DNA of 10,321 nucleotides from Bermanella sp034112345. GTDB taxonomy: Bacteria > Pseudomonadota > Gammaproteobacteria > Pseudomonadales > Oceanobacteraceae. Below, piece after piece: positions 1-6,532 of the stretch (its first letter is position 1; every line of letters starts with the position of its first letter). The notes below the pieces were generated by a model. The model worked only from the letters and a program-made list of their open reading frames with translations. It searched no databases and was not told the DNA's origin. Position numbers and translations under genes: made by a program. The stretch covers positions 1-10,321 of the forward strand of contig JAWUVN010000075.1 of the NCBI GenBank assembly GCA_034112345.1, read 5' to 3'.

Positions 1-129
1 GGAATAGGTGCTGAATATGAAGCGCCTTCAAATCCGGATATCCACATACGAACCGAAGGTGGGTCAGTAAAAGAACATGCACTGCAGGTAATGAATTATT
101 TGTACAAGTATGGAGATTTAGAGAGGTAG
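1..129 (+). CDS. cysC: Adenylylsulfate (APS) kinase, C-terminal fragment
   Basis: The window opens inside a reading frame that runs from base 1 to a TAG stop at 127-129, giving 42 residues (GIGAEYEAPSNPDIHI... ending GDLER). The segment G-x-x-x-x-YEAP-x-x-P-x-I-H-I and the following amphipathic helix match the C-terminal end of APS kinases, which phosphorylate adenosine 5'-phosphosulfate to PAPS using ATP in cytoplasmic sulfate assimilation. The P-loop and catalytic core would lie upstream and are not visible. The fragment cannot tell a stand-alone CysC from the C-terminal kinase domain of a CysNC fusion. The gene ends 15 bases before the A-tract of a strong hairpin terminator, so its transcript probably stops there. 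Family assignment is by motif recognition on a short segment. Confidence 0.82.
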   Translation, partial: GIGAEYEAPSNPDIHIRTEGGSVKEHALQVMNYLYKYGDLER

Positions 130-143
130 ATAATTTTTCCAAT

Positions 144-172
144 AAAAAAGGGAGCTTAAAGCTCCCTTTTTT
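144..172. terminator. Bidirectional rho-independent terminator between cysC and yciA
   Basis: A perfect 6-bp GC-rich stem (GGGAGC at 150-155, GCTCCC at 161-166) with a 5-base TTAAA loop is flanked by six A's (144-149) and six T's (167-172). The A and T runs extend the stem and supply a U-tract on either strand. It sits between two convergent genes, 15 bases after the cysC stop and 20 bases past the yciA stop, so it can end both transcripts. Confidence 0.92.
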
Positions 173-192
173 ATGATGCATGACACCTGACT

Positions 193-591
193 TTATTCAG
201 AAGGCACAGGTCTAATACGGCCTGCATCATCAATGGCCACATATACAAAAGTAGAATCACAAACTTTAGTCAGTTCATCGTAATAAGTATTTTGGCTCCA
301 CACTTCTACTGCAACTTTTACCGAGCTTTTACCGATATCTTTTACCTTTGTGTAAATACAAATGGCGTAGCCTGCATTAACTGGAGATAAAAACGCGGTG
401 TTTTCACTGGCCACCATGGTCACTCGGCCTTGTGCGATCATGCGAGCGGTGTCTTCAGCACCCACATCCATTTTGTCTAAAACCCAGCCTCCACTGATAT
501 CACCACTGGCGTTGGTGTCACCTTGAGTAGGGATGATGCGTAAAGTCAGTCGCCCATTTGGTAGTGGTGCATCTTCTGTGTAATCCGTCAT
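193..591 (-). CDS. yciA: YciA-like acyl-CoA thioesterase (hotdog fold)
   Basis: This 132-residue protein has the length of E. coli YciA and its hallmark regions: DTNASGDISGGW (residues 25-36), the helix with KMD (D42 aligns with the catalytic Asp of YciA), GRV at 55-57, and a C-terminal YVAIDDAGRIRPVP that matches the YVAVD...G...P family ending. YciA enzymes hydrolyse acyl-CoA thioesters of broad chain length in the cytoplasm as homo-hexamers of single hotdog domains. Compared with the usual DIFGGW and MDxGGA, this copy has DISGGW and MDVGAED, so it is a diverged member and its substrate range is open. The ATG at 591-589 has only a weak ribosome site. The gene is monocistronic, convergent with cysC, and separated from dctM upstream by a terminator. 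It could also be a wider hotdog-family paralogue. Confidence 0.85.
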   Translation of the reverse strand: MTDYTEDAPLPNGRLTLRIIPTQGDTNASGDISGGWVLDKMDVGAEDTARMIAQGRVTMVASENTAFLSPVNAGYAICIYTKVKDIGKSSVKVAVEVWSQNTYYDELTKVCDSTFVYVAIDDAGRIRPVPSE

Positions 592-679
592 AGCTTTATT
601 GTTTTTTATAATAAGAATATATGCAGGCTTTGTACTCTTAATAAGCTGTTAACTCAAGTAAACAGTCTGTTTGTCCATT

Positions 680-714
680 AAAAAAGCCCTAAGAAGTGAA
701 TCTGTAGGACTTTT
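680..714 (-). terminator. Rho-independent terminator after dctQM
   Basis: Read on the minus strand, AAAAGTCCT (714-706) pairs with AGGGCTTTT (690-682) as a 9-bp stem with one T-G wobble and a 15-base loop, followed by a run of T's (685-680 on the complement). It lies 40 bases past the dctM stop and before the yciA start, so it should end the TRAP transcript and insulate yciA. The loop is rather long, which lowers confidence. Confidence 0.65.
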
Positions 715-753
715 AAGAGTGACGCTAATCACTAAAATTTATCAGTTAATAGT

Positions 754-2121
754 TTAGCCGTAGATCAAATTAGGCAACCAGGTTGCCAAGCTAGGCCAGA
801 TAGAAAGCAGTAGTAAGATAACCAACTGAATCACAATGAAAGGCATCACGCCTTTATAGATATCCATGCTGCTCACAGCATCGCCAGCCACCCCTCGTAA
901 ATAGAATAAGGCAAATCCAAATGGAGGAGTTAGAAAGCTGGTTTGTAAATTAATGGCAATCATGATGCCTAGCCAAACAGGGTCTAAACCCATGACAAGC
1001 AATACCGGTGCAACTATGGGGACCACAACAAATGTGATTTCAATAAAATCTAAAATAAAGCCCAGTAAAAAGATCACAACCATAACCACAAGAGTGGCGC
1101 CAATGACTCCACCGGGCATGTCTTCAAATAAACTTTCAACTAACTCATCACCGCCGTAGCCACGAAATACCAAAGAGAACACGGCAGCCCCAAAGAAGAT
1201 CAAAAACACCATGCTGGTGACGTTTAAAGTGCTGTTTACCGTTTCTTTTATTTGCTTGAATGACAGGGATTTATTCCACCAAGCCAGTAACGTTGCTCCA
1301 ACAGCGCCAACAGCAGCCGCTTCTGTTGGTGTTGCGATACCAGACAGTATGCTGCCTAGAACAGCAAAGATAAGCAGTAATGGCGGTGCCATTTGCTTAA
1401 GGGCGGTAGAGACAGAAATGCCACCCTCGACTTTTTCCATAGCCGGCGCGGCTTCAGGTTTTAGCCAAGCCACCACAAGCACATAAATGATGTAAGCAAT
1501 CACAAGCATTAAGCCAGGAATCACTGCGCCCATAAATAAATCGGCAACCGAAATTGTTTCAGGGCTAAAGATGCCCATTTTTAATTGGGCTTGCTGGTAG
1601 GCACTAGACAGGACATCGGCTAATAAAATTAACGCCATAGAAGGGGGAATGATTTGCCCTAGCGTGCCAGTTGCGCAAATGGTGCCCGTTGCTAATGAGG
1701 GGCTGTAATTGTTTTTTAGCATGGTAGGTAAGCTGATTAAGCCCATGGTCACAACCGTTGCACCAATAATCCCAGTACTGGCGGCTAACAATGTGCCCAC
1801 TATGATCACAGAAAGTGCTAAGCCACCTCGTAATGATCCAAATAAACCCGCCATGGTTTTTAATAGGTTTTCAGCGATGCGACTTTTTTCTAGCATGACA
1901 CCCATAAATACAAATAAGGGCACTGCTATGAGTATTTGATTGTTCATGATGCCAAATAAACGATTAGGCAGGGCTTCTAAAAACGCGCTATCAAAGTGAC
2001 CAGTAACGGTACCAAACAGGGCGAACATAAGTGCCACACCTGATAGCGTAAACGCGACTGGATAGCCCAGCATCAAGACGGCGCAGACAGCAACAAACAT
2101 CACCAAAGGCATAAATTCCAT
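754..2121 (-). CDS. dctM: TRAP transporter large membrane subunit (DctM type)
   Basis: This 455-residue, strongly hydrophobic protein has about twelve predicted membrane segments. It shows TRAP large-subunit features: an N-terminal P-V-A-F-T-L-S-G segment (21-28), the I-A-V-P-L-F-V-F-M-G stretch (65-74), and GTLGQIIPPS (152-161), the conserved segment of the transport domain. TRAP M subunits move a periplasm-delivered substrate, usually an organic acid, with Na+ across the inner membrane. A polar loop at about residues 171-193, before the next membrane segment, resembles the longer mannitol/chloroaromatic/keto-acid subfamily (TakP-type). That subfamily call is from memory and tentative; the substrate cannot be read here. 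The start ATG overlaps the dctQ stop by one base (TAATG), which implies translational coupling. No substrate-binding protein gene is adjacent, so it must be encoded elsewhere or shared. Confidence 0.92.
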   Translation of the reverse strand: MEFMPLVMFVAVCAVLMLGYPVAFTLSGVALMFALFGTVTGHFDSAFLEALPNRLFGIMNNQILIAVPLFVFMGVMLEKSRIAENLLKTMAGLFGSLRGGLALSVIIVGTLLAASTGIIGATVVTMGLISLPTMLKNNYSPSLATGTICATGTLGQIIPPSMALILLADVLSSAYQQAQLKMGIFSPETISVADLFMGAVIPGLMLVIAYIIYVLVVAWLKPEAAPAMEKVEGGISVSTALKQMAPPLLLIFAVLGSILSGIATPTEAAAVGAVGATLLAWWNKSLSFKQIKETVNSTLNVTSMVFLIFFGAAVFSLVFRGYGGDELVESLFEDMPGGVIGATLVVMVVIFLLGFILDFIEITFVVVPIVAPVLLVMGLDPVWLGIMIAINLQTSFLTPPFGFALFYLRGVAGDAVSSMDIYKGVMPFIVIQLVILLLLSIWPSLATWLPNLIYG

Positions 2122-2672
2122 TATAAAAGCTCTCCATCTTGTTCAAGGCCGGAGTCATGACTTAACTTGGATAATGAACGGCCTTGAAGCACAAAGACCT
2201 GTTTAATGATTTCAGCCACCCCTTGTAGCATCAGCAAAATGGGTTGCAGTAATAACAGCCCCTTTAACGCATACAGCCAAGGCAAGCCATTGCCTTCAAC
2301 GCTACGCTCATTCATGTCCCAACTGCTTTCAACATACGGAAAGCATATGAATAAGATAAATAAGCAGGTTGGAAATAATAAGAATACGGTGCCTAGCAGG
2401 TTGATCAGGGCTTTTTTCTTTTCTGTGTAATGTTGGTAAAACACATCCACTCTCACGTGGCCGTCATGTTTTAAGGTGTAGGCCGCGCCTAACATAAATA
2501 GACTTGCGTGCAGATAGGTCATGGTTTCTTGCAAGGCAATGGGAGCCCAATTAAAGGCATATCGTAGAGCGACGACTAATGCGGTATTCACCACTAAGAT
2601 TAAGCCTAAATAGCCGGTGATTAGGCCTAATCGTTCGATAAATTGAGTAATAAAGCGGTGAACTTGTGTCAT
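2121..2672 (-). CDS. dctQ: TRAP transporter small membrane subunit (DctQ type)
   Basis: This 183-residue protein has four hydrophobic helices (about 17-36, 49-66, 88-112, 133-155), the usual DctQ topology. The second helix region carries the family signature: Q48-E49, then a Tyr- and Ala-rich helix leading to YTLK and GHVRVDVFY (71-79). DctQ docks with the large DctM subunit in the inner membrane and helps receive the substrate-binding protein; it is required for TRAP transport. The order Q then M with a 1-base overlap is typical of these operons. The ATG at 2672-2670 has a poor Shine-Dalgarno sequence. A perfect TATAAT on the same strand lies 30 bases upstream of the start codon. The gene usually preceding Q, dctP, is absent; a divergent pstS control region is there instead. 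Confidence 0.9.
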   Translation of the reverse strand: MTQVHRFITQFIERLGLITGYLGLILVVNTALVVALRYAFNWAPIALQETMTYLHASLFMLGAAYTLKHDGHVRVDVFYQHYTEKKKALINLLGTVFLLFPTCLFILFICFPYVESSWDMNERSVEGNGLPWLYALKGLLLLQPILLMLQGVAEIIKQVFVLQGRSLSKLSHDSGLEQDGELL

Positions 2673-3055
2673 ATAAAGCCGGAATTTCTTATTTGAGCAG
2701 CATTATAACCACCTGTAATCCTCAAGTAATTAATATAAGTAAAAAGTAGAAGATTATCGTACACAGAACCAAAAGAGCCCTTTATGAAAGCATTGTGCAA
2801 TACAGTCAATGGGGTGCCTAAAACGAAATTAAGCCGTCATATTTGGCCCTGACATGTGTCATTAGCATGGCCGGTTTCTATAAATAGTGTGCTAAATCTT
2901 GGATTAAGCGCTAAAAAAGAGGTGATTACATATTTATTACAGTCGTTTCATCTATTATTGAATAAATCATCAACGCCCCTTAATTAAAGGGCTGCAAGCC
3001 AATTGTCCCTTCATTTAATGCCAGTATTGTAAAAATCGGAACCTTGAATTACGCT
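2673..3055. other. Divergent intergenic region without a gene
   Basis: This stretch between dctQ and the pstS Pho box is AT-rich and I see no credible gene in it. Apart from the dctQ -10 it holds two small inverted repeats: TGACA-TG-TGTCA (2850-2861), which could be an operator half-site pair but matches no regulator I can name, and CCCTT-AATTA-AAGGG (2977-2991), a weak hairpin with no following T-run. The only ATG-led frame of note (2784-2852, 22 codons) lacks a ribosome site. Confidence 0.5.
2702..2707 (-). promoter_or_regulatory. Candidate -10 element of the dctQM promoter
   Basis: The minus strand reads TATAAT at 2707-2702, a perfect -10 hexamer 30 bases upstream of the dctQ ATG, which predicts a short leader of about 20-25 bases. 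The hexamer 17 bases upstream (ATTACT) matches the -35 consensus at only three positions, so the promoter may need an activator. Inference from position and hexamer only. Confidence 0.4.
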
Positions 3056-3089
3056 TTGTAATATAAATGTCACATATGTGAAATATATT
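3056..3089 (+). promoter_or_regulatory. Pho box (PhoB site) and -10 of the pst operon
   Basis: Two 7-base direct repeats spaced by four A/T bases, TTGTAAT (3056-3062) and ATGTCAC (3067-3073), match the PhoB consensus CTGTCAT-N4-CTGTCAY at 5/7 and 6/7 positions. Exactly 10 bases after the second repeat lies TATATT (3084-3089), the same geometry as the E. coli phoA promoter, where the Pho box replaces the -35. Transcription would start near 3096, about 39 bases before the pstS start. This predicts induction by PhoB under phosphate limitation, as known for pst operons. The PhoB dependence is inferred from the motif. Confidence 0.85.
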
Positions 3090-3134
3090 AAGCATCGTCA
3101 AACGCACTCAAGAAAACTCCACGAGGAGAACATG

Positions 3135-4103
3135 ATGAAGCTTAATAAAATAATTGCAGTAGCTGGCTTGATGGCCAGTGTAGTGACCTTACCGTCTTTT
3201 GCGGTAAGCGTAGATAAAGGTATTCCTTCATACACCAAAGCAAGCGGTGTATCGGGCAACGTATCAAGTGTGGGTTCAGACACTCTAGCGAACATGATGA
3301 CGCTATGGGCTGAAGAATATAAACGCCAATACCCTAACGTAAACATTCAAATTCAGGCGGCTGGTTCATCTACTGCACCTCCTGCTTTAACTGAAGGCAC
3401 ATCAAACTTGGGGCCAATGAGCCGCAAGATGAAAGATAAAGAAATCGAATCATTTGAAAACAAGTTTGGTTATAAGCCAACAGCTGTTCCGGTTGCCATT
3501 GATGCGCTAGCGGTATTCGTAAATAAAGATAACCCAGTAAAAGGTTTAACCATTAAGCAAGTTGATGCGATTTTCTCAACCACTCGTAAATGTGGTATCG
3601 CGAAATCAATTGATACTTGGGGCGATACTGGCTTAACAGGATCTTGGGATAACAAAAAAGTAGAGCTTTATGGTCGTAATTCAGTATCCGGCACATACGG
3701 TTACTTTAAGAAAAAAGGCCTATGTAAAGGCGACTTTAAAAACACAGTGAAAGAACAGCCTGGTTCAGCATCTGTTGTGCAAGCTATCTCAGCGTCTGTA
3801 AACGGTGTTGGTTACTCTGGTATGGGTTACAAGACATCAAGTGTACGTGCAGTGCCTTTATCTAAAAAAGGTGGCAAGTTCATTGAAGCTACACCAGAGA
3901 ATGCTGTGAAAGGTACTTATCCACTGTCTCGCTTCTTATACGTTTACGTAAATAAAAAGCCTAACACTGCTTTACTGCCTTTAGAGCGTGAATTCATCAA
4001 GATGATTCTTTCTCAAGAAGGCCAAGGCATTGTAGCAAAAGATGGATACATTCCATTGCCTGCAAAAGTTGTTAAGAAAACAATGAAAAAATTAGGTCTT
4101 TAA
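3135..4103 (+). CDS. pstS: Periplasmic phosphate-binding protein PstS
   Basis: The product is 322 residues and belongs to the PstS/PBP-like family that captures inorganic phosphate for the ABC importer. It begins with a signal peptide: MKLNK, a hydrophobic core, then SFA-VSVDKG, with no lipobox Cys, so it should be a soluble periplasmic protein. Phosphate-site segments are visible: VGSDTLANMM, AGSSTAPPAL, GPMSRKM, IDALAVFVN and GRNSVSGTYGYFKKK. Two cysteines (in TRKCGIAK and KKGLCKGDF) could form a disulfide. A longer frame opens with GTG at 3078, but that codon lies inside the promoter, upstream of the likely transcription start. The site AGGAG (3124-3128) favours ATG 3135 (spacing 6) over ATG 3132 (spacing 3). 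It is the first gene of the operon, under a Pho box, and is followed by a strong hairpin. Confidence 0.96.
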   Translation: MKLNKIIAVAGLMASVVTLPSFAVSVDKGIPSYTKASGVSGNVSSVGSDTLANMMTLWAEEYKRQYPNVNIQIQAAGSSTAPPALTEGTSNLGPMSRKMKDKEIESFENKFGYKPTAVPVAIDALAVFVNKDNPVKGLTIKQVDAIFSTTRKCGIAKSIDTWGDTGLTGSWDNKKVELYGRNSVSGTYGYFKKKGLCKGDFKNTVKEQPGSASVVQAISASVNGVGYSGMGYKTSSVRAVPLSKKGGKFIEATPENAVKGTYPLSRFLYVYVNKKPNTALLPLEREFIKMILSQEGQGIVAKDGYIPLPAKVVKKTMKKLGL

Positions 4104-4131
4104 TATAAAGCCCTAAGACTTAAGTAGTAAA

Positions 4132-4160
4132 ACGTTAGCGGGGCTATGCCCTGCTAACGT
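4132..4160 (+). repeat. 13-bp hairpin in the pstS-pstC gap
   Basis: ACGTTAGCGGGGC (4132-4144) pairs along its full length with GCCCTGCTAACGT (4148-4160), with one G-T wobble and a 3-base TAT loop. No T-run follows, so it is not a standard intrinsic terminator. Its place after the first gene suggests a 3'-end stabiliser or partial processing/termination point that keeps PstS in excess over the membrane parts. This role is known for intergenic hairpins in other binding-protein operons and is inference here. Confidence 0.75.
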
Positions 4161-4212
4161 GTATTTGTAAGAAAAGAATGTAACCGTAACAAATAGTACA
4201 TAGCGATGTTTC

Positions 4213-4250
4213 ATGCTGTTGCTTTTAGAACCACCCATCGTCAACAGCAT
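4213..4250 (+). repeat. Inverted repeat in the pstC leader
   Basis: ATGCTGTTG (4213-4221) and CAACAGCAT (4242-4250) are perfect 9-base arms separated by 20 bases. The structure would form in the mRNA 24 bases before the pstC start, which lacks a good Shine-Dalgarno sequence. It may affect translation or RNA decay; it could also be a binding site. Function unknown. Confidence 0.5.
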
Positions 4251-4274
4251 TAGGTTAACGAAGTAGATAAAATT

Positions 4275-6521
4275 ATGACAACATCACCGCCAGATTTAGA
4301 TTTTAATACACCAGCCTTAAAGCGTTATCGTAAGGTCCGTGCCCTTAAAGATAAATTCGCCAACTGGGGAATTGCTTTAGGTGGTGTCAGCATTATTGGT
4401 GCTGTGTTATTAATATTTTTCTACTTGTTATATGAAGTCGCTCCTATGTTCGTACCGGCTGATATTGAGCAGGTAAATCAATATGAGATTCCAGGTTCAC
4501 AAAATTCTCCAACGTTAATGTTAAGTATGGAAGAGCAAGCCGAAGTGGCATTGCGTATCCAGAAAAATAATACATTAACGTTTTTCGCTGTTAAAGATGG
4601 CGAGGTATTACAAAGCCATAAACTACCTTTAAATGGCGACATCACAGCATTTGATGTGAGTACACACGGTGGTCGTTTAATGGCCATTGCAGGTCAAGAA
4701 GGGCAGGCGTTGCTAGTTAAACACAACTACAAGGTGACCTACCCAAATGACAAACGACTCATTACACCTTGGTTAGAATACCCATATGGCGAAGAGGCCA
4801 TTAATTTATTTGAAGATGGCCATGCCATAAAAAACATCACACTGCGCGAAGGTGAAGAAGCCTTAATGATGGCGGCACTGGATGCAGACAATCAGTTAAC
4901 AGTTAAGCGTTACTTAAAAGAAGAAGACTTTATTTCTGAAGAAGTCGTATTAGAAGAAGAGTCTATATCATTGCCTAATATTGCAGGCACCATTAATCAG
5001 ATAGAGATTGATCAGGCTATGAACTTCATGTTCATACTGGCCGATCAGCGATTACTGCACATCATTAACTTAAACGACGAAACACTAGAGCAAACAGTCA
5101 CCCTTGATACGGTAGGCACCATCACCACAATGACATTGCTGTTGGGTGAAAATTCCCTATTAATCGGTAATGACCAAGGTGTGATCAGCCAACGTTTTAT
5201 GGCTCGTAATCAAGAAGGCGAATGGCGCTTACGTAATGTGCGCAGCTTTGAAATGAATCAAGGGTCAATTAAAGCCATTGCAACCGAGCAACGTCGAAAA
5301 GGTTTTTATGCTGCTGGTGAAAATGGACACATTGCTATCTATCACAGCACCGCTCATCGCACATTATTAAATGAAAAATTACTTGATGATGAGATCTTAA
5401 ATTTAAGCATTAGCCCACGAGCTAAAGATCTTTTAGTTGAAACAAACGGAAAATTAACTCACTTTAAAGTAGATAACGAACACCCAGAAATTTCATGGGC
5501 ATCTATGTGGGATGAAGTTTGGTACGAAGGCTATAACGATGCCGATTACACCTGGCAGAGTTCAGCGTCATCAAATGACTTTGAGCCAAAATACTCATTA
5601 GTACCACTGGCCTTTGGTACATTAAAAGGTGCGTTTTATGCAATGATGCTAGCGGCACCGTTAGCCATCGCAGGGGCTATTTATACAGCGTACTTTATGG
5701 CACCAGCCTTACGCCGAAAAGTAAAACCCATCATCGAATTAATGGAAGCGCTGCCAACCGTTATTCTAGGTTTTCTAGCCGGTTTAGCCTTAGCGCCTTT
5801 TATAGAAAATAACTTACTGGGTATTTTTGCAGTTCTAATTATCTTACCAATGGCCATGTTGTTATTCGGTTTTACTTGGGCAAACCTACCCGAAAAAGTT
5901 CGACACATACTTCCAGAAGGTTGGGATGTTTTACCACTTATTCCAGTGATCATACTGGCTGGTTGGTTCGCGATTGAAATCAGTCCTAGCTTAGAAGTAC
6001 TGTTTTTTGGTGGCTCAATGGTAGATTGGTTAAACAACGATTTAGGTGTCGATTTCTCACAACGAAATGCATTAATTGTTGGCTTAGCTATGGGCTTTGC
6101 AGTTATTCCAACCATCTTCTCAATTGCCGAAGATGCCATTTTCAGTGTGCCAAAATCATTAAGCTACGGTTCGCTTGCATTAGGCGCAACCCCGTGGCAA
6201 ACCATGCTGAAAGTTGTATTACCAACCGCTAGCCCAGGTATTTTCTCGGCTCTAATGATTGGTTTAGGTCGTGCAGTTGGCGAAACCATGATTGTATTAA
6301 TGGCCACAGGTAATACCCCGATAACCGACATTAATATATTCGAAGGCATGCGCACATTGGCGGCCAACATTGCAGTAGAAATACCTGAATCAGAAGTGGG
6401 CAGCACCCATTACCGAATTTTATTCTTAACCGGTTTTGTATTGTTCCTATTCACCTTTGTGTTTAACACCGCAGCCGAAACAGTGCGTCAGCGCTTACGT
6501 GCTAAGTACGGACAGTTGTAG
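4275..6521 (+). CDS. pstC: Phosphate ABC transporter permease PstC with large periplasmic insert
   Basis: At 748 residues this is more than twice E. coli PstC (about 319) but similar in type to the long PstC of Pseudomonas. The basic N-terminus (KRYRKVRALKDK) and first membrane helix (31-56) are followed by about 380 residues predicted to be periplasmic, then the MetI-type permease domain (about 440-740). The EAA loop that contacts PstB is at about 616-660 (YGSLALGATPWQTMLKVVLP). The insert shows about seven repeated units of paired hydrophobic strands ending in polar turns (near 79-109, 121-150, 184-214, 240-266, 283-311, 330-360, 373-400), which looks like a WD40-like beta-propeller. A second insert at about 535-595 adds a hydrophobic segment. 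With PstA it forms the phosphate channel. The start ATG has a weak ribosome site; pstA follows directly. Confidence 0.95.
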   Translation: MTTSPPDLDFNTPALKRYRKVRALKDKFANWGIALGGVSIIGAVLLIFFYLLYEVAPMFVPADIEQVNQYEIPGSQNSPTLMLSMEEQAEVALRIQKNNTLTFFAVKDGEVLQSHKLPLNGDITAFDVSTHGGRLMAIAGQEGQALLVKHNYKVTYPNDKRLITPWLEYPYGEEAINLFEDGHAIKNITLREGEEALMMAALDADNQLTVKRYLKEEDFISEEVVLEEESISLPNIAGTINQIEIDQAMNFMFILADQRLLHIINLNDETLEQTVTLDTVGTITTMTLLLGENSLLIGNDQGVISQRFMARNQEGEWRLRNVRSFEMNQGSIKAIATEQRRKGFYAAGENGHIAIYHSTAHRTLLNEKLLDDEILNLSISPRAKDLLVETNGKLTHFKVDNEHPEISWASMWDEVWYEGYNDADYTWQSSASSNDFEPKYSLVPLAFGTLKGAFYAMMLAAPLAIAGAIYTAYFMAPALRRKVKPIIELMEALPTVILGFLAGLALAPFIENNLLGIFAVLIILPMAMLLFGFTWANLPEKVRHILPEGWDVLPLIPVIILAGWFAIEISPSLEVLFFGGSMVDWLNNDLGVDFSQRNALIVGLAMGFAVIPTIFSIAEDAIFSVPKSLSYGSLALGATPWQTMLKVVLPTASPGIFSALMIGLGRAVGETMIVLMATGNTPITDINIFEGMRTLAANIAVEIPESEVGSTHYRILFLTGFVLFLFTFVFNTAAETVRQRLRAKYGQL

Positions 6522-6532
6522 GAGATATGAAT

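Noticed and set aside
2784..2852. 22-codon ATG frame in the dctQ-pstS gap
   Set aside because: It has no ribosome site, no recognisable features, and is short enough to arise by chance.
2844..2862. TGGCCC...TGT as a sigma-54 promoter, or GTGTCAT as a second Pho box
   Set aside because: The -12 element lacks the needed GC, and there is no second 7-base repeat at 11-base spacing on either strand.
4206..4253. 15-codon frame upstream of pstC as a leader peptide
   Set aside because: It has no clear ribosome site and no run of a regulatory amino acid; it overlaps the inverted repeat only by position.
5681..6139. Antisense open frame of about 150 codons inside pstC
   Set aside because: It is a shadow of the strongly supported pstC frame, with low-complexity composition and no ribosome site.
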